Shown: positions 10,340 through 21,836 of the stretch, one piece after another
Numbering within the stretch: the stretch's first letter is position 1
How the letters are laid out: the number at the start of each line of letters is the position of its first letter
Assembly: GCA_963575745.1 (NCBI GenBank)
Contig: CAUYUJ010009480.1
Span: 143,007 to 207,006 of the forward strand
Direction: 5' to 3'
DNA length: 64,000 nt
From: Prorocentrum cordatum
Taxonomy: Eukaryota; Sar; Dinophyceae; Prorocentrales; Prorocentraceae
Program-made: the position numbers and the translations under genes
Notes under the pieces: generated by a model
The model's database searches: none
What the model was told of the DNA's origin: nothing
What the model saw: only the letters and a program-made list of their open reading frames with translations

Positions 10340-13091
10340 CTACGACCTCCTCTTGAGACAGCTCCTGGGGACCTCGGCCTGCGGCGGCGGCTCCGGGGGC
10401 TTGTCGCCCCTGCTCTCGTCGTCGTTCGGATGCCGCCCGTCCCCCTCCTCCGCGAGCCCCACTGCGGGCGTGTTTCCCCCCTCGGGGTCATCCGCCGGCG
10501 CCTCTCCTCCCTCCGCGTCGTCCGACATTTTTTCCTCGGCGTCCTTGGCGTGATCCTCCTCCTCCTCCTCCTCCTCCTCCTCTTCAGAGAACAACTCGTG
10601 ATACTTCGCCCGCACGTAGAACCTCACCAGGTACACGAAGGCTGCGAGAAGGAAGCTCGCGGACAGGAAGAGAAGCACTGCCTGCATCTCCTTCGTGGAA
10701 CTCCACGTGTCAGTCGCGAGGACGGAAGCACATATCATGCTGCAGCAAGTGCAGAGGAGAGATAATCCTTCTGCGTCGTTGAGCTCCTGGTACTTGTACG
10801 GTCGGAGTCGCATGTGTGCACCAAGGAACACGGTCATCGTGAAGAGTGCCATGGCTAATTTGGAAGTTGGGCTGTATGTGGTTGGAGCCAGTGTCGCGGT
10901 GACAGCAAGCACAGTAGTCTTGGTGAGACGGAAAGCCTCCCAATACTGCCGCCCCTCAGTGTACGACCCTGTGATGAACTTCATTGCGTGGTCGTGCGCC
11001 GAATAGTGAATCAGGTAGATCCAAAGGAGCGGCCCTGCCACAATGGCACCAGCAGCCAGAGGCACCGTGATCATCGAATACCTCGCCCTACCGCTGCAAT
11101 TTACCAGTGACTCGTGCGAAAGCCAGCTCTCAGTAGGCGCAGCGGGATCGAGCGGGTGCAACTGTGTGTGGTAGCACACGAGCGAGCGGGCGCACGCTGC
11201 TGTGATGAGTGGCACGAACTGGTTGGTCGCCACGATATAGCACACCAAGAGGCTGTCTGGCGTGTACCTGGCCCGGAACCTCTGGATGTACTGGGCCGTC
11301 ATCGCCAGGAGCATCGCAATGGCTGGCTGGGCAAGCGCGAGGCCGACAACGCTCAGGAGCCCGATCTGCTGCTCGCCGCCGCTGACCAAGCAGTCGAGGC
11401 TGGACGCAAAAACCGTGGCGTCACCTCCCGAAGCGTGAATGCTTATGCTGAGAGCTCCTCTGACACCATCGGGAATCCTGCGGAACGCAGGCGTTGCGTC
11501 TATGGTTGACGCGACGAGAGCAGAGGCGGAGCTGAACGCTAGCAAGATCTTCAGCGCATCGTTCGAAAAAGATGCGGATGATCCCCTGCACGCGGCGTCA
11601 AACGCACTGCGGACGGAGGCCGCGTAGAGCATGATCGGCACCCCGAGCCACGCGAGCCACTGAAGAATCTGGTTCCCACACTGCTCACAGATGAAGGGAT
11701 CAGCGTTACTGCGTCCAAAGCCTTTTGTGCAAGAAGCACATCCTGGTGTTGTCGAATCGTACCCTTTCTGGCATTGTGACTCCCCACTGTCTCCACTGTA
11801 TGATAGCACGCAGTTGTTCGCAGTCTTGCTGCGGTCCACGTTGAGCTGGACAAGAGTATGAGAACAAGCTATGCTGTTAGGGCAGCGATGGGCTGACGTG
11901 CTGGTCTTCAGAGATTGTATCATAGCTCCTTCTGGCACGTTGACATGCCAGTCGCTAACATATATATCCATCCCGACTTGCTTGCTCAGATCCATCGTGC
12001 AGGATTTCTCCACCAGGGCCTTATCTTTTAATCCTTGGGCAACCTTAATGTCTTTTCTCGCCTGGCGAGTGTCCTTGATCGCTTGATTGCTTCTCTTGTC
12101 AGCGAGTCGCTTTGCTTGCTTTGCATGGGAAGCTTGACGCTGTGAATTAAGTTCTTCGTTGCGTGCAATTGCCTCTCTGACGATCGCATCTTGTTTCCGT
12201 CGTTCCGCTTCCGCATATTTATCTTCCAACGTGGACATACACAGCTTGACTTGATGAGTAAATCCCCTTCTTACCTCTCCTTTCTCTGTCTCCATCTGCT
12301 CGAGCTGATCCAGGAGCTGCCTACACTCCACAGGCTCCTCCGACTGCACCTGGTCCTCACCCTCAGGCTCATTCTCGAGCGGCCCCCACCTCTTGGTGCC
12401 AGCACCCTCCTCGCCGCCGGCCCTTGGCATGCTCCCGCCGAGGGCACCCGCTCTGGCCTGGAGGTCGGCCCGCTCTTCTGCCTCGCGCTCGGTCTCGACG
12501 AAGCGATCACGGTAGGCCACCTGCCTGTCCGGCTCGGCCTGCTTCTCCTCCGAGCCCGCGATCGTCCCGTCCTGTTCGATGGTCCTCAGAACGTGTTTTA
12601 GCGCCAACGTGTGTTTGCCCACTGAGGCCATTTACTACGACGAAGGCGATGTGACGATCGACTGGTTGGGTTGAACTGGGTAGACACATCTTGGGCTAAC
12701 ACACATCCTGAGGATCATCGACCTGCGCGGCGCCATCGGACATCTGGCCCCGCGAGTCCACGGCGAGCACCTCCCTGCGCATTAGGGCGCTCCTGTGCGG
12801 GCAATAGTTATATCCACATCCAGTGCGTCTTGGAGCTTGGGGCCCTCTCCCCCAGAAACCGCAGGCGCAAGGGATACGGATGAAAGATCGGCCCCCCAAA
12901 GGCTCCATATTTTTATCCACGTCCAGTGCGCCTCGGCCTTGCGGCACCCCTTCCCGAAATGTGCAAGATGCTTTGGATATGGACATCAGTATTGCCCGCA
13001 TCCTGCGCCCTCCCTGCGCGGCGCGCGCGCGCGCGGGCCGGCAGAGGAGCAGCGCCGCGGCCAGCAGGGTGAGCCGCCCGGGGAGCACCAT
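10340..13091 (-). CDS. Multi-pass membrane protein with cysteine-rich ectodomain
   Basis: Proposed model: exon 1 13091-12701, a 79-nt GT-AG intron 12700-12622, exon 2 12621-10340 (about 890 aa). The ATG at 13091 opens a good signal peptide (VLPGRLTLLAAALLLC). Exon 2 is one long frame: a charged, probably coiled-coil stretch (residues of exon 2 about 80-190), then a cysteine-rich ectodomain resembling ephrin-receptor-like/GCC2-GCC3 modules (CQKGYDSTTPGCASC then CEQC), then about eight hydrophobic helices, the motif RLRPYKYQELND before the last helices, and an acidic Glu-rich cytoplasmic tail. Proteins with this layout are common in dinoflagellates and ciliates and are annotated only as ephrin-receptor-like-domain proteins; a receptor or channel role is a guess. 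The intron and the joining of exon 1 are inferred: without them the frame of exon 2 starts at its own ATG (12631, 763 aa). A 205-bp element is inserted in exon 1. Confidence 0.75.
12622..12700 (-). other. Candidate 79-nt GT-AG intron
   Basis: On the minus strand the donor GTTAGCC follows GATGTGT and the acceptor CCTCAG precedes TGGGCAAAC. Removing it joins the signal-peptide frame to the 763-residue frame and skips the in-frame TAG at 12696-12698 and the TAA at 12632-12634. This is the only GT-AG pair I found that restores frame here; transcript data are absent. Confidence 0.45.
12796..13000. mobile_element. 205-bp MITE inserted in frame in exon 1
   Basis: Terminal inverted repeats of about 38 bp start TGCGGGCAATA at both ends (12796-12833 and the complement of 12963-13000; about 30 of 38 positions match). 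The element is flanked by a 5-bp direct repeat TCCTG (12791-12795 and 13001-13005), the mark of insertion. A third, internal copy of part of the arm (ATCCACGTCCAGTGCGCC) lies at about 12915-12932. Element plus duplication is 210 bp, a multiple of three, and it has no stop on the minus strand, so the host frame stays open across it: it either adds 70 residues after the signal peptide or is removed as an intron. It codes for nothing itself. Confidence 0.75.
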
Positions 13092-13153
13092 AAGCACGGC
13101 GCGTGTCCCTGCGTCGGCGGTGTGATCAGCTCTCGCGCGAGCGCACGACGGCG

Positions 13154-13175
13154 AGCTTGAGCCAACGTGGCTACG
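13154..13175 (-). other. DinoSL relic (two mismatches)
   Basis: The minus strand reads a copy of the 22-nt dinoflagellate spliced leader with AC-G in place of AT-T in the middle (TCCGTAGCC, then ACGTTGGCTCAAG). It lies 62 bp upstream of the ATG at 13091. Because spliced leaders are added only to mRNA, a genomic copy marks retroposition of a processed transcript. It also supports exon 1 as the true 5' end. Confidence 0.7.
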
Positions 13176-13425
13176 GATCACGGGGCCACGAAATATGTCA
13201 GGGTGCGCCGACATGGGCCGGGGAACGCTACGCGGCACCACACCCTGGAGGAGTGGAACTCTCTATGGGGCTACGTACGAAACGCGTGAGGGGCGTGCCG
13301 ATATTTGCTGGGGGGTGCTCTGCGGCACCTTGCCACCAAGGCCATGGGGGGCTTCGGTGGAGGTCCCTATGGGGCAACGGACCGTGAAAGGGGTGTGCCG
13401 AAATGGGGGCGGGTGGCACGTGCGG
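13176..13425. repeat. ~100-bp satellite, cluster 2
   Basis: Two to three units of the satellite described at 5591-6775 (GGGGCCACGAAATATG, GGGGCGTGCCGATAT, GGGGTGTGCCGAAATGGG). It starts immediately at the SL end of the membrane-protein gene. Confidence 0.7.
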
Positions 13426-14790
13426 GGAGGCAGGAGAGGAGAAATAGCGAGACGGGGGGCAGCAGGAGGGAGTGGAGCGCGGCGCTACGGAGTCAAAAGG
13501 AAGACCCAACACCACAGGATCGTTGGGAGAAAACGCAATATTGGTGTCACGCAACGCAGGTCAGACGAGTACGTGTGTCTGCGTACCAGTGAAACTCACA
13601 AACATACAGGTTATGATCTACACTATACCTATGTAGAGATAGACACATGTGTCAATTACACGTGTGCAAGCAAGCAAGCAAGCAAAAACACACACTGGCA
13701 ATCTCGCCAGAAGTCTGGGGGGAGGGCAGCTCGAGGGACGAGCCTCGCGGCTCCACGGTGTCACACTGGAATCGGCTAGGTGACCATCGACATTCTGGTC
13801 GCATCGTGCCCCAGGAGAGGTGCGGGGGCATATTTGTGAGGGGGGGTGGGAAAAGGAGAAAGAACAGGGAAGGAGGAAAAGGAAGCGCCATCAAGGAGAA
13901 AGAGGAGGATGCGGCGGAGGGAAACAGGAAGGTCGTGGAGCAAGAGGAGGAGGCCTCCTCCTCCCCCTCCTCATCCAGACCAGCGACTCGCCAAGTTACA
14001 ACTTCCCTTCTGAATTTCAAGATCTACCCCAAGTAATTCGAGGTACACCGCCCCATGCACAACATCTGAATACATCTGGCGGAACTGTTCATCGTGATCC
14101 TCGTGCGTTGCCCTTACATGTAACACGAATGGTACAACAAACCTTGCGACCCGTACGCTTGTGTACTAGTGTGGTCCACCCCGTCACACAAAACCAGCTT
14201 CCGCCAAGGGCTCCCTTGGCATCAAAGACTCCAAGGGGGACGCCGGAAGTTCTTCGCATCGCCCTTCAACTAACAACCAACGAAGAAACAGCGTTGCTCG
14301 AGCACTGCAGCCGCATCTTATATGAAGAACTCGATGTTTCCCAAAAACGAGCCCAGGCTTTTCACACGGCTGTTCGATTTGGTACGTGACGAAGCTCTCT
14401 CAGCGGGAGCAGAGTCCTGTACCTGTTGTGCCAGCATGGATTTGAGGCACGGCTGGCCATACATGCGACCCAGACGCACAGTCAATCGTCTTGACTACGA
14501 GAGGCATGGCGGCAACATGTTTCCGCGTAACACAACATCTGGCCTGCTCCGCGCATGCCACACATCAGCTGGCACTGCGAGTGAAATCTGATTGCAATTC
14601 AGACAGATGCAGCCAGGATGAGGAGGAACGGGCGCGAGGAACAGAAAAGCAGAGGAGGCAGGACACAAATCCGCCGACCCCTTGGGGAGCATCGGCGTGT
14701 GAGATGCTCCCCCCTCCCCAAACCCCTCCCCCGGGAGCCCGGTCCGGTCGATTTGGAGGGGGGGGGGGCCCGACGAGCGACTCACGGGCT
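13426..14790. other. No gene recognised
   Basis: A 190-codon frame at 13820-14389 shows no motif. The sequence 13660-13690 has a short CAAG/GCAA repeat. Nothing further is supported. Confidence 0.5.
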
Positions 14791-14794
14791 CTTC

Positions 14795-15415
14795 TGGGCC
14801 CAAGAAGGCCTAAAGATGGGCCAAGAAGGCCCCAAGAGGCCTCCAAGACGGCCCACGAGGGCCCCGAGACGCTAAACCAGCGCTCCAAGACGCCCATGAT
14901 GACCCCAAGACGGGCCAAGAGGCCTCGAAAACGGCCCAAGAGGTCCCAAACAAGCCTCCCAAGAGGGCCCCGAGAGGCTAAAATTGTTAATTTTCCATTA
15001 TGTTTTTCGGTGTTTGTTGTCTTTTCGCCAGTTTCGGCTTCCCGACGCTCCAAGACGGCCCAAGAGGCCCCGAAGACAGCCCCAAGACGGCCCAAGAGGC
15101 CTACAAGACGGCCCCAAAACGGCCCAAGATGGCCCCAAGACGGCCCAAGAGGTCCCCAAGACGGCCCAAGAGGGCCCCAAGACGGCACCAAGGGGGGCCC
15201 AAGAGGGCCACAAAAAAATCAAAACATCTAGCTTTCCGCCCTCAGGAGCCCCAGGGGGCCCCAAGAGTGCCCCCAGAGGCCGCCAGAGGCTTCCAAGAGG
15301 CCCCCAAGACGCCCCAAGGAACCCCCAAGAAGCCCCCCAGAGGCTCCGAAACGGACCCAAGACGGCCCAAGAGGTCCCCAAGAAAAACCGACGCACCCAA
15401 ACAAAGCACCCCAAG
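14795..15415. repeat. CAAGACGGCCCAAGAGGCC minisatellite
   Basis: Degenerate 9/18-bp repeats in plus orientation, interrupted at 14975-15048 by an AT-rich module (AAAATTGTTAATTTTCCATT, then TTTCGGCTTCCCGACGCTCC). The same array-plus-module order occurs at 18650-18715 and 19030-19115. Long Arg/Pro frames through it are artefacts. Confidence 0.8.
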
Positions 15416-17870
15416 GGGTCGGCGGTGTGGCGTAAGCCAGAGAATCAGAGGATTGGCTCGTGCTTGGAATTTGGAATTGGCACGCGACTGCCTGAGGAGA
15501 ACGGGGTGCCGTATTCCACAACTTTAGCTATCGTTTCCGGTTTCACCCATTTGTGAAACACTTTCCTTAGTTTGATACTGTGGAGTACAAACGGCTTTCG
15601 GTCAACGTTCAGCGGCCTGTTGACCTTGACGCATTCTGGAAATGACATCGCGTTGGAAACCCTCAGGAACGAGATAATCCCTAAATTGACACATTTGGTG
15701 ACGGGGGTGGTCATTAAGGACACTCACCAGCAAGTCGGAGTTCCGTGGTATGCACGCGTATGGCAGTTTAGCTGGGGCAATGATCTGGGGCAATGATTGC
15801 TGCGCCACTTCCTCACAGCAAACCAACTTACTCAACAACAGCGCCAAGCTGATAAACAATGTGTTTTTTTCTAAAGCAATGCCGTAATAGAACCCCTGCT
15901 GTGCTAGAGGACATTGCCAGAGCGCTTACCAACATCCGAGGACATGCATGTCGCACGAAGCAGGGAAACTCACATGCCCAACGTCGCTCACACGATCGGG
16001 ACATCATCGCCACCGATCGCGTTGTGCACACCGACTTCTTGCACCCAGCGCAGCCGCTAGAGCAAATCGGCTGGTTTGGGTAACTCTACGAGAGCCAATG
16101 TGGACCATCTGAACGCCCAACAAGCTTCGAGGCAAAATACAAGCATGTGTTTCCCATGGTTTGCTGCAAGCCCCAACTTGCGGTCTGTAAAACTAGCGGT
16201 CTCCCCTGCGCCGATCACTCATACAGTCGGGGGCTTGACCTAAGGAACTCTAAATAAGGAACGAGGCCCCTTTTTTCCATTAATTAAACTTAAAACAGAA
16301 GGAAAACCTGAGGCAAGCTGCGAAACACGTAAGGAACGCGGAGCCCCTCCCCAAAGAAAAAGGTTCCTTCTTCAGGGCCCCGATCACTCGTACCCCTGAT
16401 CCGTGGCACTGTCCATTCGAGGATCCGGCGCGGCCGAGGCGGTGCAGGCGGAGTCCACGTGCTGATGGACATGTTTACCCGCACGTGTTTCCAAACGAGA
16501 CGCTGACCTCCAGGACGCAACCTAACGGCACTGCTGGCAGTCCTGCACACACACACACACACACTCTACGCACACGAGGCGTCCACCTCCAGAAGACATA
16601 TCGCTAGCAGCGCCAGCTGTCCTGCTCGACACCTGACTTGGTCACGAGACTCTCCTGCTCTTCCGCGACCCCTGGGCGGGGTCCTGACCTCCAGGACACA
16701 GCCCAGCGGCAATTCTGTCGATTCTGCAAGTGCGGCCCTGTGGGCACCCAGGGCAGCCTTCAGCTGCTCCAATAAGCCCCCGCATGCGCAGGATCAGAAG
16801 GTTGGTCCGCGATGGACCAACCTCAAACCTGAACAAATCTCGACCACAAAATGCGATGCAGATCGTTTTCCGCAGAGACAACTCAAGAGTAGGATTGAGA
16901 GGAGGACGATGACAATGACCATGAGGAGGCGGAGATTTCAATACGGGGCGGGCAAGACAGGGATGAGGCTGTCAAACGTAGGCGATACGCAATCAGAACG
17001 GACAGTGCTCTGCTTGAGCGAAGTGAATCGTTTATACGCGCATGGGACATGGGTCTGCACATCGAGCCTGTTGGTGGCTGTCGACGAGGACATACCGCTG
17101 CATGTTCTCCCTGGTCTTTGGATATAGCGAGCCTCCGCGTATGAAACTGGATGTGTACGCCTGGGGTCTTCAACTAGTCGATGCCGTCACTCTCAACAGC
17201 ATGCTCACAAAGATCAGAGACAACAATATGCTGACCTACGATGTGCCATTTTGAAGGATTAACGACGCCGCCCAACGAGATGGTGGCAATCTGGCCAGCC
17301 TGACGTGGGTTCGGAAAACGTGGGCACGATGTCCAGCAACAAACGTTGTCTAACACCGGCATCGGCCGCTGCTGGACAGGCGCGATGTTGTATCAATGGG
17401 CAACGTCCGCGGCGACACCCACACCGAGCCCGCCCCAACCTGAACAGAAACGGCTGTCGGTCTTCGTCCCCGTGCCTTCCGTACCCATTCAGATCGCACC
17501 CCGCCTTCGAGACTGCTGCGCTGGCCGGCCGGCGTGGACACACCGTGGGCTCCACGTCGAACCGCATCTCGCCGAGGGAGCGGCGCGGCGGCGCCACCCC
17601 TCGACCCCCAGCCGCCCTGCCCCCACGCGAGAGTGCGGGAGCCTGGATGCCGCCTTCTCGGGGTCGCGGTTCTTCTTCTTCTTCTTCCTCCTGCCCGGGG
17701 CCGCGGCGGTGGCCGCTGCGACCTGGAGGAGGGGGGGGGCGCTGCGGGGCGCAGCAGACCACCGGGGGGGCTCGGAAGCGGCGAGGGCGGGGAGCGGAGG
17801 GGTGGGGTCTGCAGGAGGGGCGCGGGGGCAAGGGGGGGGGGGGGAAGTAGCACGTCGGCTTCCCCGACGC
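15416..17870. other. No gene recognised; CA microsatellite at 16543-16563
   Basis: AT-richer than the surroundings between 15450 and 16300. Small frames on both strands (for example 15572-15796 plus and 16909-17254 plus) lack recognisable motifs. A (CA)n run lies at 16543-16563. No tRNA or rRNA is seen. Confidence 0.45.
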
Positions 17871-17874
17871 TCCA

Positions 17875-18180
17875 AAACGGCCCAACATGCGCCCAACATG
17901 CGCCCAAGACCGCCCAAGAGGGCCCAACATGCGCCCAAGAGGGCCCAACAGGCGCCCACGATGGCCCAGGAGGGCCCAAACACGGCCCCAAGAGATGGCC
18001 CAGGTGGGGAACCCGAACGGACATTTCGAGCCCTCGGCACCGAGGGGGGCCCCAGGAAGCCCATCCAAGAGGCACCCAAGAGGCACCCAAGAGGCCCCCG
18101 AGAGGCCCCAAGAGGCCCCCGAGAGGCCCCCAAGAGGGTCCCAAGAGGCCAACTGCTCCCAAGAGGCCCCCGAGAGCGCC
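17875..18180. repeat. CCAACATGCGCCCAAGA / CCAAGAGGCCCC minisatellite
   Basis: Plus-orientation relative of the AAGACGGCC arrays; it starts after the CGGCTTCCCCGACGCTCC module. Confidence 0.7.
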
Positions 18181-18419
18181 CCGAAGAGACCCGACGACAC
18201 ATCCGTAAAAACTGTGACCCGCAACCCATGCACGCTGGCGGGATGGGCCGAAGGCCATTCGATCCGCCGCCCCCTGTCTGTCGATTCATCGCAAGGGTGC
18301 CTGGCGTGCTAGACGATTTCGGTCTTGGTTTTGTTTTTTGTTTTTTGTCCAGAGTACTCCCTCTGGGGCTTCGGCCCGTCCCGCCGGCCACCCGGAAAGC
18401 AGCACAATTCCCCAATGTT

Positions 18420-19575
18420 TCGCTCAAGATGGCCCAAGATGGCCTCCAAGATGGCCACGTTGGCCCAAGATGGCCTCCAAGATGGTCCAAGATGGCCTCC
18501 AAGTCCGCCCAAGACGGTCCAAAGCGGCCTCCCATACGGCCCAAGAGAGTCCAAGACGGCCGAAGACGGCCCAAGAGGCCCCCCAGAGGCCTCCAAGACG
18601 GCCCAAGAGGCTTCCAAGAGGTCCTCCAGGAGGGCCCGAAGAGGCCAAAATCATTGATTTTCCATTGGGTTTATAAGGATTGTGGCATTCGCTTCTTCTC
18701 GGCTTTCCGACGACCCACGACGGCCCTCCGAGGCCCCCAAGATCGCCCCCACAGCGCCCAACAGGCCTCCAAGATGGCCTCAGGACTGCCCAAGAGACCC
18801 CCAAGACGGCTCCAAGAAGGCACAAGGACGACCCAAGAGGCCTCCAAGACGCCCAAGATGGCCTATAAGACGGCCCTGGAGCACCCCAAGAGGTCCCCAA
18901 GTCGGCCCAGAAAGGCCCCCAAAACGGCTTCCGACTGCGTCAGACGGGCCAGGAGCCCACCAAGATGGCCGAAGTTGGCTCGAAGCTGGCCCAAGACGGC
19001 CCAAGAGGCCTCCAAGAGGGCCTCCACGAAGGCCAAAAAAGGCAACAAAAACAAAGGTGTTCCATAGGTGTTCGAAGGATGTTGACAGTTGCTTCGTTTC
19101 GGCCTTCCGACGGCCCGATACGGCCCGAGAGCCCCCAAAGATCGCCCAAGAGGCCTCCAAGATCCAAGATGGCCCCAGAACGGCCCAAGAGGCCCCCAAG
19201 ACGGCCCCAAGAGGCCCTCAAGACGGCCCCAGGAGGATTTTAAAACGCCCAAGATGGCATCCAAGACGGCCCTGGAGCATTCCAAGAGGGCCCCAAGTCG
19301 GCTCAGAGAGGCCCCCCAAACGGCTTCCGATGGCGTCGGACGGGCCAGGTGCCCACCAAGACGGCCGAAGATGGCACTAAGATGTCCCAAGACGGCCCAA
19401 GAGGCCCAAGACGGCCCCAAGAGGCCCCAAGATGGCCGAAGAGGCCTCCAAGACGCTCAAAATGGCATCCAAGACGGCCCAAGAGCCATCCAAGACGTCC
19501 TCCAAGAAGGCCCGAAAGGGTCAAAATGGCCTCCAGGCGGCCAAGATGACCTTCAAGATGCCCACGTGTTCCCCG
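18420..19575. repeat. Minisatellite with ~394-bp higher-order repeat
   Basis: AAGACGGCCCAAGAGGCC-type repeats organised into higher-order units. The segment 18680-19000 (module TTTCCGACG, then GACGGCCCTGGAGCA, then CGGCTTCCGA, then GGGCCAGGAGCCCACCAAG) recurs at about 19080-19395 with scattered changes, an offset of about 394 bp. Each unit begins with an AT-rich module. Confidence 0.8.
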
Positions 19576-20394
19576 AAGGCTTTCCAAACCGATTCGGGGA
19601 ACATATGGTCCGATAGCTTGGCAGGTCTGGCCTCAACGTTCGGCCACATAGGCGCTTCGAAAAAGGCAGGGGGCGGCGGTGATTCGCCGTAGGCGTCTTC
19701 GATAGTCGACGTGGAACCGCCAAGCGGTTCCTATCGTGCTATGCGCATTAAGAACAGTGAAACTGTGTGCATTGGAGGACGGGAGGGGCTGGGAGGGGAA
19801 ACGGAAGGGGGGGAACGAAGGAAGGGGGGGAGAGGGGGGCACGGACAGACGGACAGGAAGACAGGAGGGAATGCTGCTCCAGAGCCCGGGGCTCTTTCTT
19901 TTCGCAGGTTCGTCGTCCACCCTCCCCGACCCTCAAGACCCCCCCAATCTCCCCCACTGGGCTCCCCCTCAACATGCCTTCCAAGACGGCCTAACAGGAC
20001 TCACACATGGACGACACGTCAGGCCCCAAGAGGAGCGCAAGAAGCTCCACGTTGAACCGTTGTGGTGTTTACTTATCTCCAGCTCGGGATTGCTCCAAGA
20101 CGGGCCCGAGGAACTTCCAAATTTCCCCTCCGAGTCCCCAGCAGGGCTTCAGACGCATCCAAGCTGGGCCAAGATGATCCCCGAGCTGACCCAAAGGCAA
20201 GCTGGAACCGCATATTGCCGAGCTTCAAGCCACGTCGTCGATCTGGCCGCTCAGCCAAGACTCTCGGCACTCCTCAGCACTGGTGGGCCCCCCAGGAAGG
20301 CCACCCTTACCTCAAAAGACCACACCTTTTATCCAAGCGAAGGGCCCAACCATATGCGAGTGTGAGTGCCGCAATGCAGGCGGGACGACGGAAA
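19576..20394. other. No gene recognised
   Basis: Contains a G-rich stretch at 19765-19860 and a few stray AAGACGGCC words (about 19980, 20095). No gene seen. Confidence 0.5.
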
Positions 20395-20930
20395 GCAATC
20401 TTCCGATGGGGCCACGAAACGTATGAAAGGCGTACCAACATGAGCAGGAAACCGCAGGAGGACGCATCCATTGGGTCCTGAGGTGGAGCTCCGTAAGAAG
20501 CCACGAAGCGCGTGAGGGATGCTGGGACTGGCGGAGAGCCGCATGTGGACGCACCCGCCAGGGCCTTCGGCGGAACTCCGCATGGGGCCACGGAGCGTGT
20601 GACGGGTGTAGTACCCATCCACTGGGGCCCTGGGTGGAGCTCCATACTGGGCCACGAGACGTGTAAGAGGCGTGCCGAAACGAAGTGAACCGCTGTGGAC
20701 GCACCCGTTGGGGCCTCAAGAGGGGAGCCCCGTGGGGCCACGAGCTGTGTGAAATGTGTGTGTGTGTCGAAATGGGCTAGGGAGTCAAATGTGGACGCAC
20801 CCACCGGGGCCTCAGGTGGAGCTCCCTGTGGGGCCACGCAGCGCGTGATGGTGCGCCGAAATTGACTGGGGGGGCCCTGGGCACCACCACCCCTGGGGGC
20901 TTCGGCGGTGCTACATACGAGCGACGATAA
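20395..20930. repeat. ~100-bp satellite, cluster 3
   Basis: About five units of the satellite described at 5591-6775 (GGGGCCACGAAACGTATGA, GGGGCCACGGAGCGTGTGA, GGGGCCACGCAGCGCGTGA). A CpG-rich stretch without repeats follows to about 21095. Confidence 0.75.
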
Positions 20931-21099
20931 AAAAAACGTGTCTCACGCGAGATAGCATAGCGACCTCACGCGGCGGCTTACGCAGGCCGCCTGCGCGGCA
21001 CGCCACATCGGAGACGAGTGCGCTTACGCTCGAGCTTACGCGGGCAGCTTATGTGCCAACGACGGTGACGACGACCCTCCCTTTCTACATCGCCAATCT

Positions 21100-21480
21100 G
21101 GGACCAGGAAACGTGTGATGGGGTGTGCCAACATGGGCTGGGGGACACTATGTGCCCCTCCCCCCCTGGGGGCCTCGTTTGAGTCCCTTATGGCGCCGCG
21201 AAGCGTTTGAGGGGTGTACGGAAATGAGCTGGGTGACGCAACGTGCCCCCCCCCTGGGGACATCGGTCCACGAAACTTATGGTGGCTATACTGAAATGGG
21301 CTGGGAACGCTAATGATGCGGTCCCCCTCGGGCCTTGGGTGGAGCTCCCCGCTGGGCCACGGAATGCGTGAGGGGTGTGCCAACGTGGGCTGGGGGACGC
21401 TCTGTGCCCTCCCTAAGGGGCCTCGCCGGAAACTCTGATGGGGCCAGAAAGCGTGTAACGGAACGTGTGAGGAGAAGGGA
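21100..21480. repeat. ~100-bp satellite, cluster 4
   Basis: About four units (GGGGTGTGCCAACATGGGCTG at 21120 and 21375, GGGGTGTACGGAAATGAGC at 21210). A gene-free spacer of about 350 bp separates it from the CTC tract that follows. Confidence 0.75.
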
Positions 21481-21836
21481 GATGCGGAAAACAGTGGCAA
21501 GGGGAGAAGCAAGAAATGAGGGTAGCAGGACGAGGTGCTGCGTGAGGCTGCGGATTCAAACCGGGGATCCATCAACACTGGATGGGTGGGAGCAAACACA
21601 ATCCGTTATCCCCCCCTCCTCAATCTTCCTGCTCCTCATTGTGACCGTCCTCCCTCGGCTGAACTTTCGGGCAGGGCCCCAGCCGGTCGTTCGAGAGGGC
21701 TCTGGCATATTTCGACCGCTCTCGAGCCCTCGACAAGGCGCAGGTAATCGAAGATACCCTGGCGCCCGCTGTGCTCCAGGTCTCGCAGGAACTTCCGAAG
21801 ACCTCCTGCGACGGTCCGAGTCGCCTCCTTTACCAT

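Noticed and set aside
9328-10491. A 387-codon minus-strand frame overlapping the 3' end of the membrane-protein gene
   Set aside because: It crosses a CTC/CAT microsatellite and a minisatellite and has no domain.
17346-19067. A 573-codon Arg/Pro-rich plus-strand frame
   Set aside because: It runs through two minisatellite arrays and the spacer between them; the residues simply translate the AAGACGGCC unit, there is no motif, and other frames are equally open.
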